Source: Muribaculum sp. (GTDB lineage: Bacteria; Bacteroidota; Bacteroidia; Bacteroidales; Muribaculaceae). From it: a DNA stretch of 64,000 nucleotides. Where the stretch lies: NCBI GenBank assembly GCA_023666965.1, contig JAMPAZ010000001.1, positions 987,222-1,051,221 of the forward strand, in the 5' to 3' direction. The notes under the pieces are model-generated. The model saw only the letters and a list, made by a program, of their open reading frames with translations, ran no database searches and was not told where the DNA came from. The position numbers and the translations under genes are program-made. Below are positions 1-8,108 of this stretch, piece after piece (position 1 is the first letter of the stretch; the number at the start of each line of letters is the position of its first letter).

Positions 1-408
1 GGTGGCTCTTCGGAAAAACAAATTCATAGGCACGATTTTCTTCTCATCGTCGACCGAAGGTGCCATACGCTTTAAGGTTGTCTCGTTGCTGCTGTCCATG
101 GCTATTATGAGGTCGAAATCTTCAAAATCGGTGGATTTAATCTGCCTTGCCCGATGAGTCAGTTCATAACCGCGGCGGCGCGCATGGACACGCATCCTTT
201 TATCCGGCAAGTCGCCCGAGTGGCCTCCGTAAGTCCCGGCGGAGTCTATGACCCATCTTTCCCGGTCGCCATGGCTTTCCGCCACGGAATTCATAATGCC
301 GTCTGCGGCCGGTGAGCGGCAGATATTGCCCAGACATACGAATAAGACACGTATTTTGGATTTATTTTTTAGTTCGTTCACGATAGCCTGTAAGTCGCAT
401 TGCTTCAT
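1..408 (-). CDS. Low-molecular-weight protein-tyrosine phosphatase (3' end cut by window edge)
   Basis: Reading the minus strand from ATG at 408 gives a protein with the P-loop VCLGNICRSP near residue 25, which is the CX5RS active site of LMW protein-tyrosine phosphatases. Cys is the nucleophile and Arg binds the phosphate. The frame stays open to base 1, so the C-terminus, including the DP acid motif, lies outside the window. In Bacteroidales these enzymes remove phosphate from tyrosine in cytoplasmic regulatory proteins, often BY-kinases for capsule export; that role is inference here. The gene diverges from parC at 559. The family is clear from the motif; the substrate is not known. Confidence 0.85.
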   Translation of the reverse strand, partial: MKQCDLQAIVNELKNKSKIRVLFVCLGNICRSPAADGIMNSVAESHGDRERWVIDSAGTYGGHSGDLPDKRMRVHARRRGYELTHRARQIKSTDFEDFDLIIAMDSSNETTLKRMAPSVDDEKKIVPMNLFFRRAT

Positions 409-437
409 ACCCGGTGTAATAGATGGTTCATATAATG

Positions 438-445
438 CAAAGATA
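438..445 (-). promoter_or_regulatory. -7 box for the phosphatase gene
   Basis: TATCTTTG on the minus strand matches the Bacteroidota -7 consensus TAnnTTTG, 30 bp upstream of the start codon. No good -33 TTTG lies at the right distance, so support is partial. Confidence 0.4.
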
Positions 446-488
446 CTGAAAAATCGGGGGTGGGGGAAATGAAATGAAAAAAAATAGT

Positions 489-496
489 TATCTTTG
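489..496 (+). promoter_or_regulatory. -7 box for the parC operon
   Basis: TATCTTTG matches TAnnTTTG and lies 62 bp upstream of the parC start. The expected -33 TTTG is not evident in the A/G-rich sequence before it. Confidence 0.45.
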
Positions 497-558
497 TACG
501 TGATGGGGTGTGCATACACATGCCGCGCCATATTACCCATGAATTTTCACATTGAGCA

Positions 559-3210
559 ATGACCGACGATAATAATATTTCTGACAGCAACGATAAAAAG
601 AAACCGCGTGTGACTTTGGACACAAACGACGATATGGTGCGTCATCAGTTGAGAGGAATGTACCAAAGCTGGTTCTTGGACTATGCCTCGTATGTGATTT
701 TGGAACGTGCGGTGCCGCATATTACCGATGGCTTAAAACCAGTGCAGCGACGCATTTTGCATTCGATGAAGACCCTTGATGACGGAAGGTTTAACAAGGT
801 GGCAAACATCGTTGGAAATACCATGCAGTACCATCCTCATGGCGACGCTTCGATCAACGATGCTTTGGTTCAACTCGGTCAAAAAGATTTGCTCGTGGAG
901 ACCCAGGGTAACTGGGGAAATGTGCTGACCGGAGCTTCCGCGGCGGCGGGCCGATACATTGAGGCGCGTTTGTCTCCGTTTGCCCTTGAGGTGCTCTACA
1001 ATCCAAAGGTAACCGATTGGACGGTCAGCTACGATGGACGCAAGCCGGAGCCTGTCACGCTGCCTGCTAAGTTTCCGCTTTTGCTCGTTCAGGGAGTGGA
1101 GGGAATCGCCGTAGGTCTGTCGTCGAAGATATTGCCCCACAACTTTAATGAAATAATCGATGCCGCGATCGCGTATCTGCGCGATGAACCGTTTGAACTC
1201 TTTCCGGACTTCGTCACCGGTGGATTCTTGGATGTCAGTAAGTATAACGATGGAGAACGCGGTGGTTCGGTGCGCATAAGGGCAAAGATTGAAAAGGTCG
1301 ACAACAAGACTTTGGCCATCACCGAGATACCATTCGGTAAAACCACCCTGTCGATTCGTGACTCAATTGAAAGGGCTGCCGAGAAAGGTAAGATTAAAGT
1401 GAAAAAAGTCGAGGACATGACTTCGGACAAAGCTTTAATTTTAGTCCATCTTCTGCCCGGAACGTCGTCTGATAAAGCCATTGACGCGCTGTATGCGTTT
1501 ACTGACTGCGAATTGAGTATATCGCCTAACTGCTGTGTGATTTCGGATAAGAAGCCATGCTTCCTTGGCGTTAGCGATGTGCTTCGACACAGCGTCGACA
1601 CCACAAAGGATATTCTGCGCCGCGAGCTTGAAATAAAAAAGGGGGAAATCGAGGAGTCGTTGCACTTTGCTTCGCTCGAACGGATATTCATCGAGGAGAG
1701 GATATATAAAGATATGGAGTATGAAGAAGGAAAGTCTGTGGATGCAGTCCTTGACCATATCGACCGTCGGTTGGAACCGTTCAAGCCGAAATTCATTCGC
1801 GAAGTGACGCGCGACGACCTGCTTCGTCTTGAAGAAATCAAGATGAAGCGAATACATCGATTTAACAGCGAAGAAGCCGATCGGCAAATAGCTAAGTATA
1901 AGAGCGGAATTGAAGAGATTAACTCTAATTTATCTAAACTCGTTGAGTTTACGATCAATTGGTATTCACATTTGAAAGAGCGTTACGGCGATGCATATCC
2001 ACGCAACACCGTCATACGCGGATTTGACAATATTGAGGCCGCAAAAGTAGCTGAAGCTAACGAACGCCTGTACATAAACCGTGAAGAAGGATTTATCGGT
2101 ACCTCGTTGAAGAAGGATGAATATGTCTGCAACTGTTCCGATATCGACGATATTATCATCTTCTATAAGGACGGCAAATATAAGGTGGTAAAAGTGCAGG
2201 AAAAGATGTTTGTCGGCAAAAATGTGTTGTATGTCAACGTGTTTAAACGAAACGACTCACGAACTATATATAATGTCATTTACCAGAACGGCAAGGGTGG
2301 CACATTCTATATGAAACGATTCGCAGTGACAGGCGTGACGCGCGATAAGGATTATGACCTGACACAAGGGTTGCCCGGATCCAAGGTTGCATGGTTTTCC
2401 GCGAATCCGAACGGCGAAGCCGAGGTAGTGAAAGTAACGCTAAAGCCGAAATTGAGACTTAAAACCCTACAATTTGACGTGGATTTCGGACAACTTGCCA
2501 TTAAGGGCAAACAGTCGCAAGGCAATATTGTAACCAAAAACGAGGTTCATCGATTCTCTTTGAAGGAGAAAGGGGCTTCAACTCTTGGCGGACGCGAGGT
2601 GTGGTTTGATCCTGATGTATTTAGACTGAATTACGACAAACGAGGTGAGTTTATCGGGGAATTTGCAGGTAACGACAAGGTTTTGGTCATTTTAAAGAGC
2701 GGAGAATACTATATGTCGTCGTTTGATGCCGGAAACCATTACGAGGATAATATATTGCGGATTGAAAAATACAGGCCGGGACATGTCTGGACCGCAGTTC
2801 TATATGATGCCGACCAGGGATTCCCATACATCAAGCGGTTTACCTTTGAACCTGCCGTCAAACGGACTCGGTTTCTGGGTGATAACGAAAAGTCGAGCCT
2901 TATTTTGCTAAGCGATGCGCCGGGTTGTCGTCTTGAGGTGACATTCGGCGGCAATGACGCTTTCCGTGAACCGATGATTATAGAGGCTTCGGAATTCATT
3001 GCGGTGAAGAGTTTAAAAGCGAAGGGGAAGAGATTGACCACGTATGAAATTTCCGAGGTTAAGGAGATTGAGCCGGTTGAAGTCGATGACTATGAGGATG
3101 CTGATTCGGTAGAAGACGATGCCGAAGAGCCGTCGACTGGCCCTGTAGAACCTGATCGCTCCGACGATGAAGTCCGCGACGAAATCAACGGTCAACAACG
3201 AATTTTTTAA
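559..3210 (+). CDS. parC: DNA topoisomerase IV subunit A (GyrA/ParC family)
   Basis: This 883-residue protein is the breakage-reunion subunit of a type IIA topoisomerase, which decatenates daughter chromosomes together with ParE. The N-terminal winged-helix region contains QYHPHGDASI (90-99) and AAAGRYIEARLS, with the catalytic tyrosine at Tyr133. A coiled-coil tower follows at about 350-470, then a degenerate beta-pinwheel C-terminal domain, and an acidic tail (DDYEDADSVEDDAEEP). Length and tail fit the Bacteroidetes ParC-like form rather than canonical GyrA. No parE lies beside it. Two envelope genes follow within 22 and 11 bp and are probably co-transcribed. Confidence 0.92.
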   Translation: MTDDNNISDSNDKKKPRVTLDTNDDMVRHQLRGMYQSWFLDYASYVILERAVPHITDGLKPVQRRILHSMKTLDDGRFNKVANIVGNTMQYHPHGDASINDALVQLGQKDLLVETQGNWGNVLTGASAAAGRYIEARLSPFALEVLYNPKVTDWTVSYDGRKPEPVTLPAKFPLLLVQGVEGIAVGLSSKILPHNFNEIIDAAIAYLRDEPFELFPDFVTGGFLDVSKYNDGERGGSVRIRAKIEKVDNKTLAITEIPFGKTTLSIRDSIERAAEKGKIKVKKVEDMTSDKALILVHLLPGTSSDKAIDALYAFTDCELSISPNCCVISDKKPCFLGVSDVLRHSVDTTKDILRRELEIKKGEIEESLHFASLERIFIEERIYKDMEYEEGKSVDAVLDHIDRRLEPFKPKFIREVTRDDLLRLEEIKMKRIHRFNSEEADRQIAKYKSGIEEINSNLSKLVEFTINWYSHLKERYGDAYPRNTVIRGFDNIEAAKVAEANERLYINREEGFIGTSLKKDEYVCNCSDIDDIIIFYKDGKYKVVKVQEKMFVGKNVLYVNVFKRNDSRTIYNVIYQNGKGGTFYMKRFAVTGVTRDKDYDLTQGLPGSKVAWFSANPNGEAEVVKVTLKPKLRLKTLQFDVDFGQLAIKGKQSQGNIVTKNEVHRFSLKEKGASTLGGREVWFDPDVFRLNYDKRGEFIGEFAGNDKVLVILKSGEYYMSSFDAGNHYEDNILRIEKYRPGHVWTAVLYDADQGFPYIKRFTFEPAVKRTRFLGDNEKSSLILLSDAPGCRLEVTFGGNDAFREPMIIEASEFIAVKSLKAKGKRLTTYEISEVKEIEPVEVDDYEDADSVEDDAEEPSTGPVEPDRSDDEVRDEINGQQRIF

Positions 3211-3232
3211 ATTAACCTCAGACTCATAATTG

Positions 3233-4099
3233 ATGAAGATAAAGAATCTGTTCATACGTCTTTCGATGCTGTTTATTAGCTTCGTTATTGTCGTCGGCGA
3301 GGTTCGTGCGTCGGATGACGCCGAAACTATTCGTCCCGTGACATCTGCCTATATGTTCAATATCGGCGGAGCAAAGTTGATAAACACATATCTAACGCCT
3401 ATAAAGTACTCCGGACTTGATTTCGGGTTTGCATACGAGCGGATGCAGGCAATGAAGTTTGATCCCGAACGTTGGGTAATGCGCCTTCATGCATCAATAG
3501 ACATGAACAAGACTGAGAATCCCGTGCGTAATGCCGACATGTGGCGTCTTGTCGGCGATGTGTCGTGGGGTATGACTTATCGGTGGCGTCTCCCTTACGG
3601 AATAGTAGTAGCGGCAGGTGGCAGTACGGGTGTCGATCTTGGGTGCGTTTATAATCCTCGAAATGGTAATAATCCTGTAGCGGTCGAGGCTGCTTGGACC
3701 GTGAATGCTACAGGATATGCAACTTGGCAAACCAAAATCGGCCGCCTACCCCTGACATTTAAGTACCAGCCGACAATTCCTTTGGCCGGAGTGTTCTTTT
3801 CTCCTGACTATGGCGAACTGTTTTATGAAATATACTTGGGCAATCACAGTGGGCTGGCTCATTTCGCCTGGTGGGGAAGCTATTTCAGAATGGACAATTT
3901 GCTGACCGCCGACCTTCACTTCGGAGCAACTGCGCTTAGACTCGGATTCAGGAGCGATCTCCTTTCTACAAAAGTCAATAATATAGTGACGCGGGCGATA
4001 ACATACTCCGCTGTTATTGGTGTGTCGGGCGAATGGATGAGTATTAATCCTCGTAAGCGCCCTAATCCTGAAGCACGTATGATTTCAGCACTTTATTAG
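3233..4099 (+). CDS. Exported DUF3316-like protein, putative outer-membrane barrel
   Basis: The protein is 288 residues from the ATG at 3233; a TTG one codon earlier is less likely. It has an N-terminal hydrophobic segment ending in VRASDD, consistent with a Sec signal peptide. The rest is rich in alternating aromatic and polar stretches ending in an aromatic residue, as in small outer-membrane beta-barrels. It resembles Bacteroidales proteins annotated DUF3316, recalled from family knowledge rather than a search. It sits 22 bp after parC and 11 bp before a secreted peptidase gene, so the three form a likely operon. No biochemical function can be assigned. Confidence 0.7.
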   Translation: MKIKNLFIRLSMLFISFVIVVGEVRASDDAETIRPVTSAYMFNIGGAKLINTYLTPIKYSGLDFGFAYERMQAMKFDPERWVMRLHASIDMNKTENPVRNADMWRLVGDVSWGMTYRWRLPYGIVVAAGGSTGVDLGCVYNPRNGNNPVAVEAAWTVNATGYATWQTKIGRLPLTFKYQPTIPLAGVFFSPDYGELFYEIYLGNHSGLAHFAWWGSYFRMDNLLTADLHFGATALRLGFRSDLLSTKVNNIVTRAITYSAVIGVSGEWMSINPRKRPNPEARMISALY

Positions 4100-4110
4100 C
4101 TATTTCTGGT

Positions 4111-5133
4111 ATGAAAAATCTTATTTATTGGATGTCAGTCATTATGTTGGCATTGCCGTTGGCCGGATGCCACAAAGTGGATGAATGGAACAATAATCCG
4201 AAAGGAAATTTTGAGGCACTTTGGACTATTCTCGACGAACACTATTGCTTTTTTGAAGAAAAAGGTGTCGACTGGCGTGCCGTGCGCGAAAAGTATGAGC
4301 CTAAAATTAATGATGCGATGACCCAGCGCGAACTTTTCTTCGTTTGCGCAGACATGCTTGACGAACTTAAAGACGGACATACCAACCTAATCTCGTCGTT
4401 TAACACATCTTATTACCGTAAATGGTGGAGCGACTATCCCGACAACTACAGCGAACGGTTGGTAGAACAATATTATTTAAACTTTAACTATCTAAGCACC
4501 GGGGGAATAGACTATGCCATCCTCCCCCAAAATGTGGGTTATTTAAGGTATGGTAGCTTTGCAAACACAATCGGGGAAGGAAATCTTGATAATGTCCTTT
4601 TCTATCTTGACCCATGCGACGCGCTGATAATAGACATCCGAAACAACGGCGGCGGCAACATGACTAATGTTGAGACATTCGTGCGACGATTCATTACCGA
4701 ACGAATACTTGCCGGATATATTTCGCATAAGACCGGCCCCGGGCATGAAGACTTTTCAAAACCTTATGCATACTATTTTGATCCAGCAGAAAAGGGTCGC
4801 GTAATGTGGGGAAAACCGGTCGTTGTCCTTACGAGCCGTGGCACATTCAGTGCCGCAAACAATTTTGTGTCGATCATGAAATATATTCCTGGAGTTACCA
4901 TAATCGGGAGCACTACCGGGGGTGGCAGCGGAATGCCGTTCAATTCCGAACTTCCGAACGGTTGGGGTGTCCGGTTCTCGGCATGTTCGGTGCTTGATTG
5001 TAAAGGGCAAAGTACTGAATTTGGAGTAGATCCTTCTCCGGGATGTGAAGTGGATCTTGACCCCCAGGCGGCCGTCGAAGGGCGAGACACTATTCTCGAC
5101 TTTGCCGTCGGCTATTTGACGTCCGGTTCCTGA
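4111..5133 (+). CDS. S41 family peptidase, lipoprotein
   Basis: The 340-residue precursor has a lipobox (LPLAGC, Cys20), so the mature protein is probably membrane-anchored. The S41 (C-terminal processing/tricorn-like) fold is shown by DALIIDIRNNGGGN (170-183), by LTSRGTFSAANNF with the nucleophilic Ser247, and by the following IIGSTTGGG oxyanion/loop segment. An N-terminal helical domain (30-95) contains the typical LKDGHT motif. There is no recognisable PDZ domain, as in short Bacteroidetes S41 lipoproteins. It closes the parC operon and is followed by a hairpin. Substrate unknown. Confidence 0.87.
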   Translation: MKNLIYWMSVIMLALPLAGCHKVDEWNNNPKGNFEALWTILDEHYCFFEEKGVDWRAVREKYEPKINDAMTQRELFFVCADMLDELKDGHTNLISSFNTSYYRKWWSDYPDNYSERLVEQYYLNFNYLSTGGIDYAILPQNVGYLRYGSFANTIGEGNLDNVLFYLDPCDALIIDIRNNGGGNMTNVETFVRRFITERILAGYISHKTGPGHEDFSKPYAYYFDPAEKGRVMWGKPVVVLTSRGTFSAANNFVSIMKYIPGVTIIGSTTGGGSGMPFNSELPNGWGVRFSACSVLDCKGQSTEFGVDPSPGCEVDLDPQAAVEGRDTILDFAVGYLTSGS

Positions 5134-5151
5134 ACGATATTTTAACCCTTA

Positions 5152-5191
5152 TAAGTAAGCTAATTCTCGTTGCTTACTTAAGTCCGTCGTT
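5152..5191 (+). terminator. Hairpin terminator after the S41 peptidase gene
   Basis: TAAGTAAGC (5152-5160) pairs perfectly with GCTTACTTA (5172-5180) across an 11-base loop. A short T run follows within a few bases. Confidence 0.5.
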
Positions 5192-5274
5192 TTTCTACAG
5201 ACTCTAAATAAGACGTAAATTTAATTAAAAATAGTGGTGTGGTCGAAACATCTCTCAACAGACACGCATCATTA

Positions 5275-5306
5275 TTTGTGTAATAGTGCGTTTTTGCATA
5301 TCTTTG
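5275..5306 (+). promoter_or_regulatory. Bacteroidota promoter for glyS
   Basis: TTTG at 5275-5278 and TATCTTTG at 5299-5306 are separated by 20 bp, matching the -33/-7 consensus of the primary sigma factor in this phylum. It lies 30 bp before the glyS start. Confidence 0.75.
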
Positions 5307-5335
5307 TAGACTGAATTATAATATAGTTTTAAAAA

Positions 5336-6880
5336 ATGGCACAACAAGAAGATCAATTTAAGAAGATTGTATCACATGCCAAGGAATATGGCTTTGTGTT
5401 TCCTTCAAGCGAGATATATGATGGACTTTCTGCGGTCTACGACTACGGACAGAATGGAGTCGAGCTTAAAAACAATATCAAACGCTATTGGTGGGACGCG
5501 ATGACGTTGTTGCACGAAAATATCGTCGGAATTGATTCAGCCATATTTATGCATCCCACCATTTGGAAGGCTTCCGGACACGTTGACGCGTTCAACGATC
5601 CCTTGATTGACAATAAGGATTCAAAAAAGCGTTACCGCGCGGATGTCCTTATTGAGGAAGAGATAGCCAAGATGGACGACAAGGTTGAGAAGGAGGTAGC
5701 CAAGGCCCGTAAGCGTTTTGGAGAATCATTTGACGAGGCTCTTTTCCGCGAAACTAATCCTCGCGTGCTTGAACACAAGGCCAAAAGAGACGCTCTTCAC
5801 GAGCGCTTCGCCAAGGCTATGAATGACAACGACCTTAACGAACTTCGTCAGATTATAATTGATCAGGAGATTGTAGATCCGATTTCAGGCACCAAGAATT
5901 GGACGGATGTCCGCCAATTCAACCTGATGTTCAGCACAGAAATGGGCTCGACTGCTGACGGTGCGATGACGGTTTATCTTCGTCCTGAAACCGCTCAGGG
6001 TATATTTGTCAATTACCTTAATGTGCAGAAGACGGGCCGTATGCGTATTCCTTTCGGTATTGCGCAGATAGGCAAGGCTTTCCGAAACGAGATTGTGGCT
6101 CGCCAGTTCATATTCCGTATGCGCGAGTTTGAGCAGATGGAGATGCAGTTCTTCGTCCGTCCGGGCTCTGAACTTGAGTGGTTCAAGGCTTGGAAGGAGA
6201 CTCGATTGAAATGGCACAAGGCTCTTGGTCTCGGCGACCAAAAATATCGTTACCACGACCACGAAAAGCTTGCCCATTACGCCAACGCCGCCACTGATAT
6301 AGAATTCGAAATGCCTTTCGGCTTCAAAGAGGTTGAGGGTATACATTCGCGCACTAACTTCGACTTGTCGCAACATGAGAAATTCTCCGGCAAGAAAATA
6401 CAATATTTTGATCCCGAATTAAACGAGAGTTACACACCCTACGTCATCGAGACCTCTATCGGAGTTGACCGAATGTTCCTATCGGTGCTTTGTTCAAGCT
6501 ACGAGGAGCAACCGCTCGAAGGAGGCGAAACCCGTGTTGTGCTTCACCTGCCCCCGGCTTTGGCTCCTGTGAAGTGTGCGGTAATGCCGCTGGTGCGCAA
6601 GGACGGACTGCCCGAAAAGGCTCGCGAGATAGTTAACGACCTTAAGTTTGACTTCCCGACGCACTACGAAGAAAAGGACTCTATAGGCAAGCGCTATCGC
6701 CGTCAAGATGCCATCGGTACGCCGTTCTGCGTAACCGTCGATCATCAGACCCTGGAGGATAACACGGTGACTTTGCGTGAACGTGACTCAATGGAGCAAA
6801 AGCGTGTGAAGGTTGAAGACTTGCATAAGCTCATACATGACTGCGTAAGCATCAACTCGCTTCTTCGCAAGCTTGGATAA
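5336..6880 (+). CDS. glyS: Glycine--tRNA ligase (dimeric, class II)
   Basis: This 514-residue enzyme charges tRNA-Gly. The N-terminus (KKIVSHAKEYGFVFPSSEIYDGLSAVYDYGQNG) is typical of the alpha2-type glycyl-tRNA synthetase found in Bacteroidetes, eukaryotes and archaea. Class II motif 2 is seen as GKAFRNEI and RMREFEQMEMQFFV, and motif 3 around TSIGVDRMFL. The anticodon-binding domain covers roughly residues 400-514 (PVKCAVMPLVRK...). Full length for the family, with its own promoter. It is followed by lemA, an FKBP and dnaX with gaps of 33, 16 and 21 bp, suggesting a shared transcript. Confidence 0.95.
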   Translation: MAQQEDQFKKIVSHAKEYGFVFPSSEIYDGLSAVYDYGQNGVELKNNIKRYWWDAMTLLHENIVGIDSAIFMHPTIWKASGHVDAFNDPLIDNKDSKKRYRADVLIEEEIAKMDDKVEKEVAKARKRFGESFDEALFRETNPRVLEHKAKRDALHERFAKAMNDNDLNELRQIIIDQEIVDPISGTKNWTDVRQFNLMFSTEMGSTADGAMTVYLRPETAQGIFVNYLNVQKTGRMRIPFGIAQIGKAFRNEIVARQFIFRMREFEQMEMQFFVRPGSELEWFKAWKETRLKWHKALGLGDQKYRYHDHEKLAHYANAATDIEFEMPFGFKEVEGIHSRTNFDLSQHEKFSGKKIQYFDPELNESYTPYVIETSIGVDRMFLSVLCSSYEEQPLEGGETRVVLHLPPALAPVKCAVMPLVRKDGLPEKAREIVNDLKFDFPTHYEEKDSIGKRYRRQDAIGTPFCVTVDHQTLEDNTVTLRERDSMEQKRVKVEDLHKLIHDCVSINSLLRKLG

Positions 6881-6913
6881 TCCCATGACCGATCGGACTT
6901 AATAAGATACATT

Positions 6914-7504
6914 ATGATTATGAAAATTGATGATATGAAGCTTTTGCTGATAGCGGTCGTGATGATGCTCGGATTGTCGTCATGCAACTATAATTCGCTC
7001 GTAGAAAAGCAACAGACTGTCGATCAACAGTGGGCTGAAGTTGAGAACCAATATCAGCGTCGTGCCGACCTTATACCTAATCTTGTCGCCACGGTTAAAG
7101 GATATGCCTCCCACGAACAGGAGACTTTTGAGCGTGTGACCGAAGCGCGTGCAAAAGCGACATCGATTAATATCAGTGCAGAAGATTTAAATGAGGAGAC
7201 TTTGGAAAAATTCCAAAATGCCCAAAATGAGTTGCAAAGTGCGTTAAAGTCGTTGCTTGCTGTTTCCGAAGCTTATCCGGATTTGAAGGCAAATGAAAAC
7301 TTTAAGGATCTGCAAACTCAGCTCGAGGGAACCGAAAATCGCATAGCTACAGCTCGTGGCAGATATACAGAGTCTGTGCGCGACTATAATACAGCGATAA
7401 AGAAGTTCCCGACCACTATCTATGCCGGATGGTTTGGCTTTGAGCAAAAGCCTCAGTTTAAGGCTTCTGAAGGTGCTTCCGAAGCTCCAAAAGTAGAATT
7501 TTAA
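6914..7504 (+). CDS. lemA: LemA family lipoprotein
   Basis: The protein has 196 residues. It begins with a hydrophobic segment ending in LSSC (Cys24), a lipobox, followed by the LemA core VDQQWAEVENQYQRRADLIPNLVATVKGYA. This core forms a long helical bundle in known structures. Coiled-coil-forming helices run to about residue 165. LemA proteins are membrane-attached and of poorly defined function, often near TPM-domain (YgcG) proteins; that partner is absent here. The gene follows glyS by 33 bp. A second in-frame ATG at codon 3 or at codon 8 could also be the start. Confidence 0.88.
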   Translation: MIMKIDDMKLLLIAVVMMLGLSSCNYNSLVEKQQTVDQQWAEVENQYQRRADLIPNLVATVKGYASHEQETFERVTEARAKATSINISAEDLNEETLEKFQNAQNELQSALKSLLAVSEAYPDLKANENFKDLQTQLEGTENRIATARGRYTESVRDYNTAIKKFPTTIYAGWFGFEQKPQFKASEGASEAPKVEF

Positions 7505-7520
7505 TAACAAAAGATAATTA

Positions 7521-8087
7521 ATGAAGAAATTCCCTGTAATATTGGCATTGTCTCTCTTTGCAGGAGGCAATATACTTTTCTCCTCCTGCGTGGACAATGA
7601 CGACAATCTCGAGGACTATCAGGAGTGGATGGAAGCCAACAATGCATGGCTGAATGAATGTCGAAATAAGGTGAATGCCGATGGTAGTAAGTATTACTCT
7701 GAAATCATTCCCGATTATCAGCGAGGTAACTATGTGCTTATGCATTGGTTTAACGACCGGGAAGCCACCAAGGGCAATCTCGTGCCGTTTTACACTTCTA
7801 CGGTAGATGTTAAATACCGTTTGACGCTTTACAACGGCGAGCCGATGGACTCAAGCTATCTTATGACCACTAACGGCGACTCAATATATCGCACGGCCTT
7901 GTCCGATGTCATCACCGGTTGGTCAATTGCTCTTCAGCAGATGCACGTCGGCGATTCAGTGGAGGTGATTGTTCCTTACCAAGTCGCATACGGTTCTACG
8001 GGTAGCGGGACAATATATCCGTATAGTAATCTGAATTTCCACATTAAGCTGGTGGATATCCCGGCTTGGGAAATCGCTGGCGAATAA
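7521..8087 (+). CDS. FKBP-type peptidyl-prolyl cis-trans isomerase, lipoprotein
   Basis: The 188-residue precursor has a lipobox at ILFSSC (Cys23). The C-terminal FKBP domain (about 85-185) includes VDVKYRLTLYNGEPMDSSY, the VITGWSIALQQMHVGDSVEVIVPYQVAYG segment and a final LNFHIKLVDI strand, in the usual FKBP order. It should act as a periplasmic or surface-anchored proline isomerase assisting envelope protein folding. It lies 16 bp after lemA and 21 bp before dnaX. The FKBP domain is short, and the N-terminal 60 residues are an acidic helical extension seen in Bacteroidetes members. Confidence 0.88.
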   Translation: MKKFPVILALSLFAGGNILFSSCVDNDDNLEDYQEWMEANNAWLNECRNKVNADGSKYYSEIIPDYQRGNYVLMHWFNDREATKGNLVPFYTSTVDVKYRLTLYNGEPMDSSYLMTTNGDSIYRTALSDVITGWSIALQQMHVGDSVEVIVPYQVAYGSTGSGTIYPYSNLNFHIKLVDIPAWEIAGE

Positions 8088-8108
8088 AGTCGCGGAGGAT
8101 GCTATACG

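Noticed and set aside
1089-1958. A 289-codon open frame on the minus strand inside parC
   Set aside because: It is fully antisense to a clear, conserved coding region and its translation is Ser/Arg-rich with no domain.
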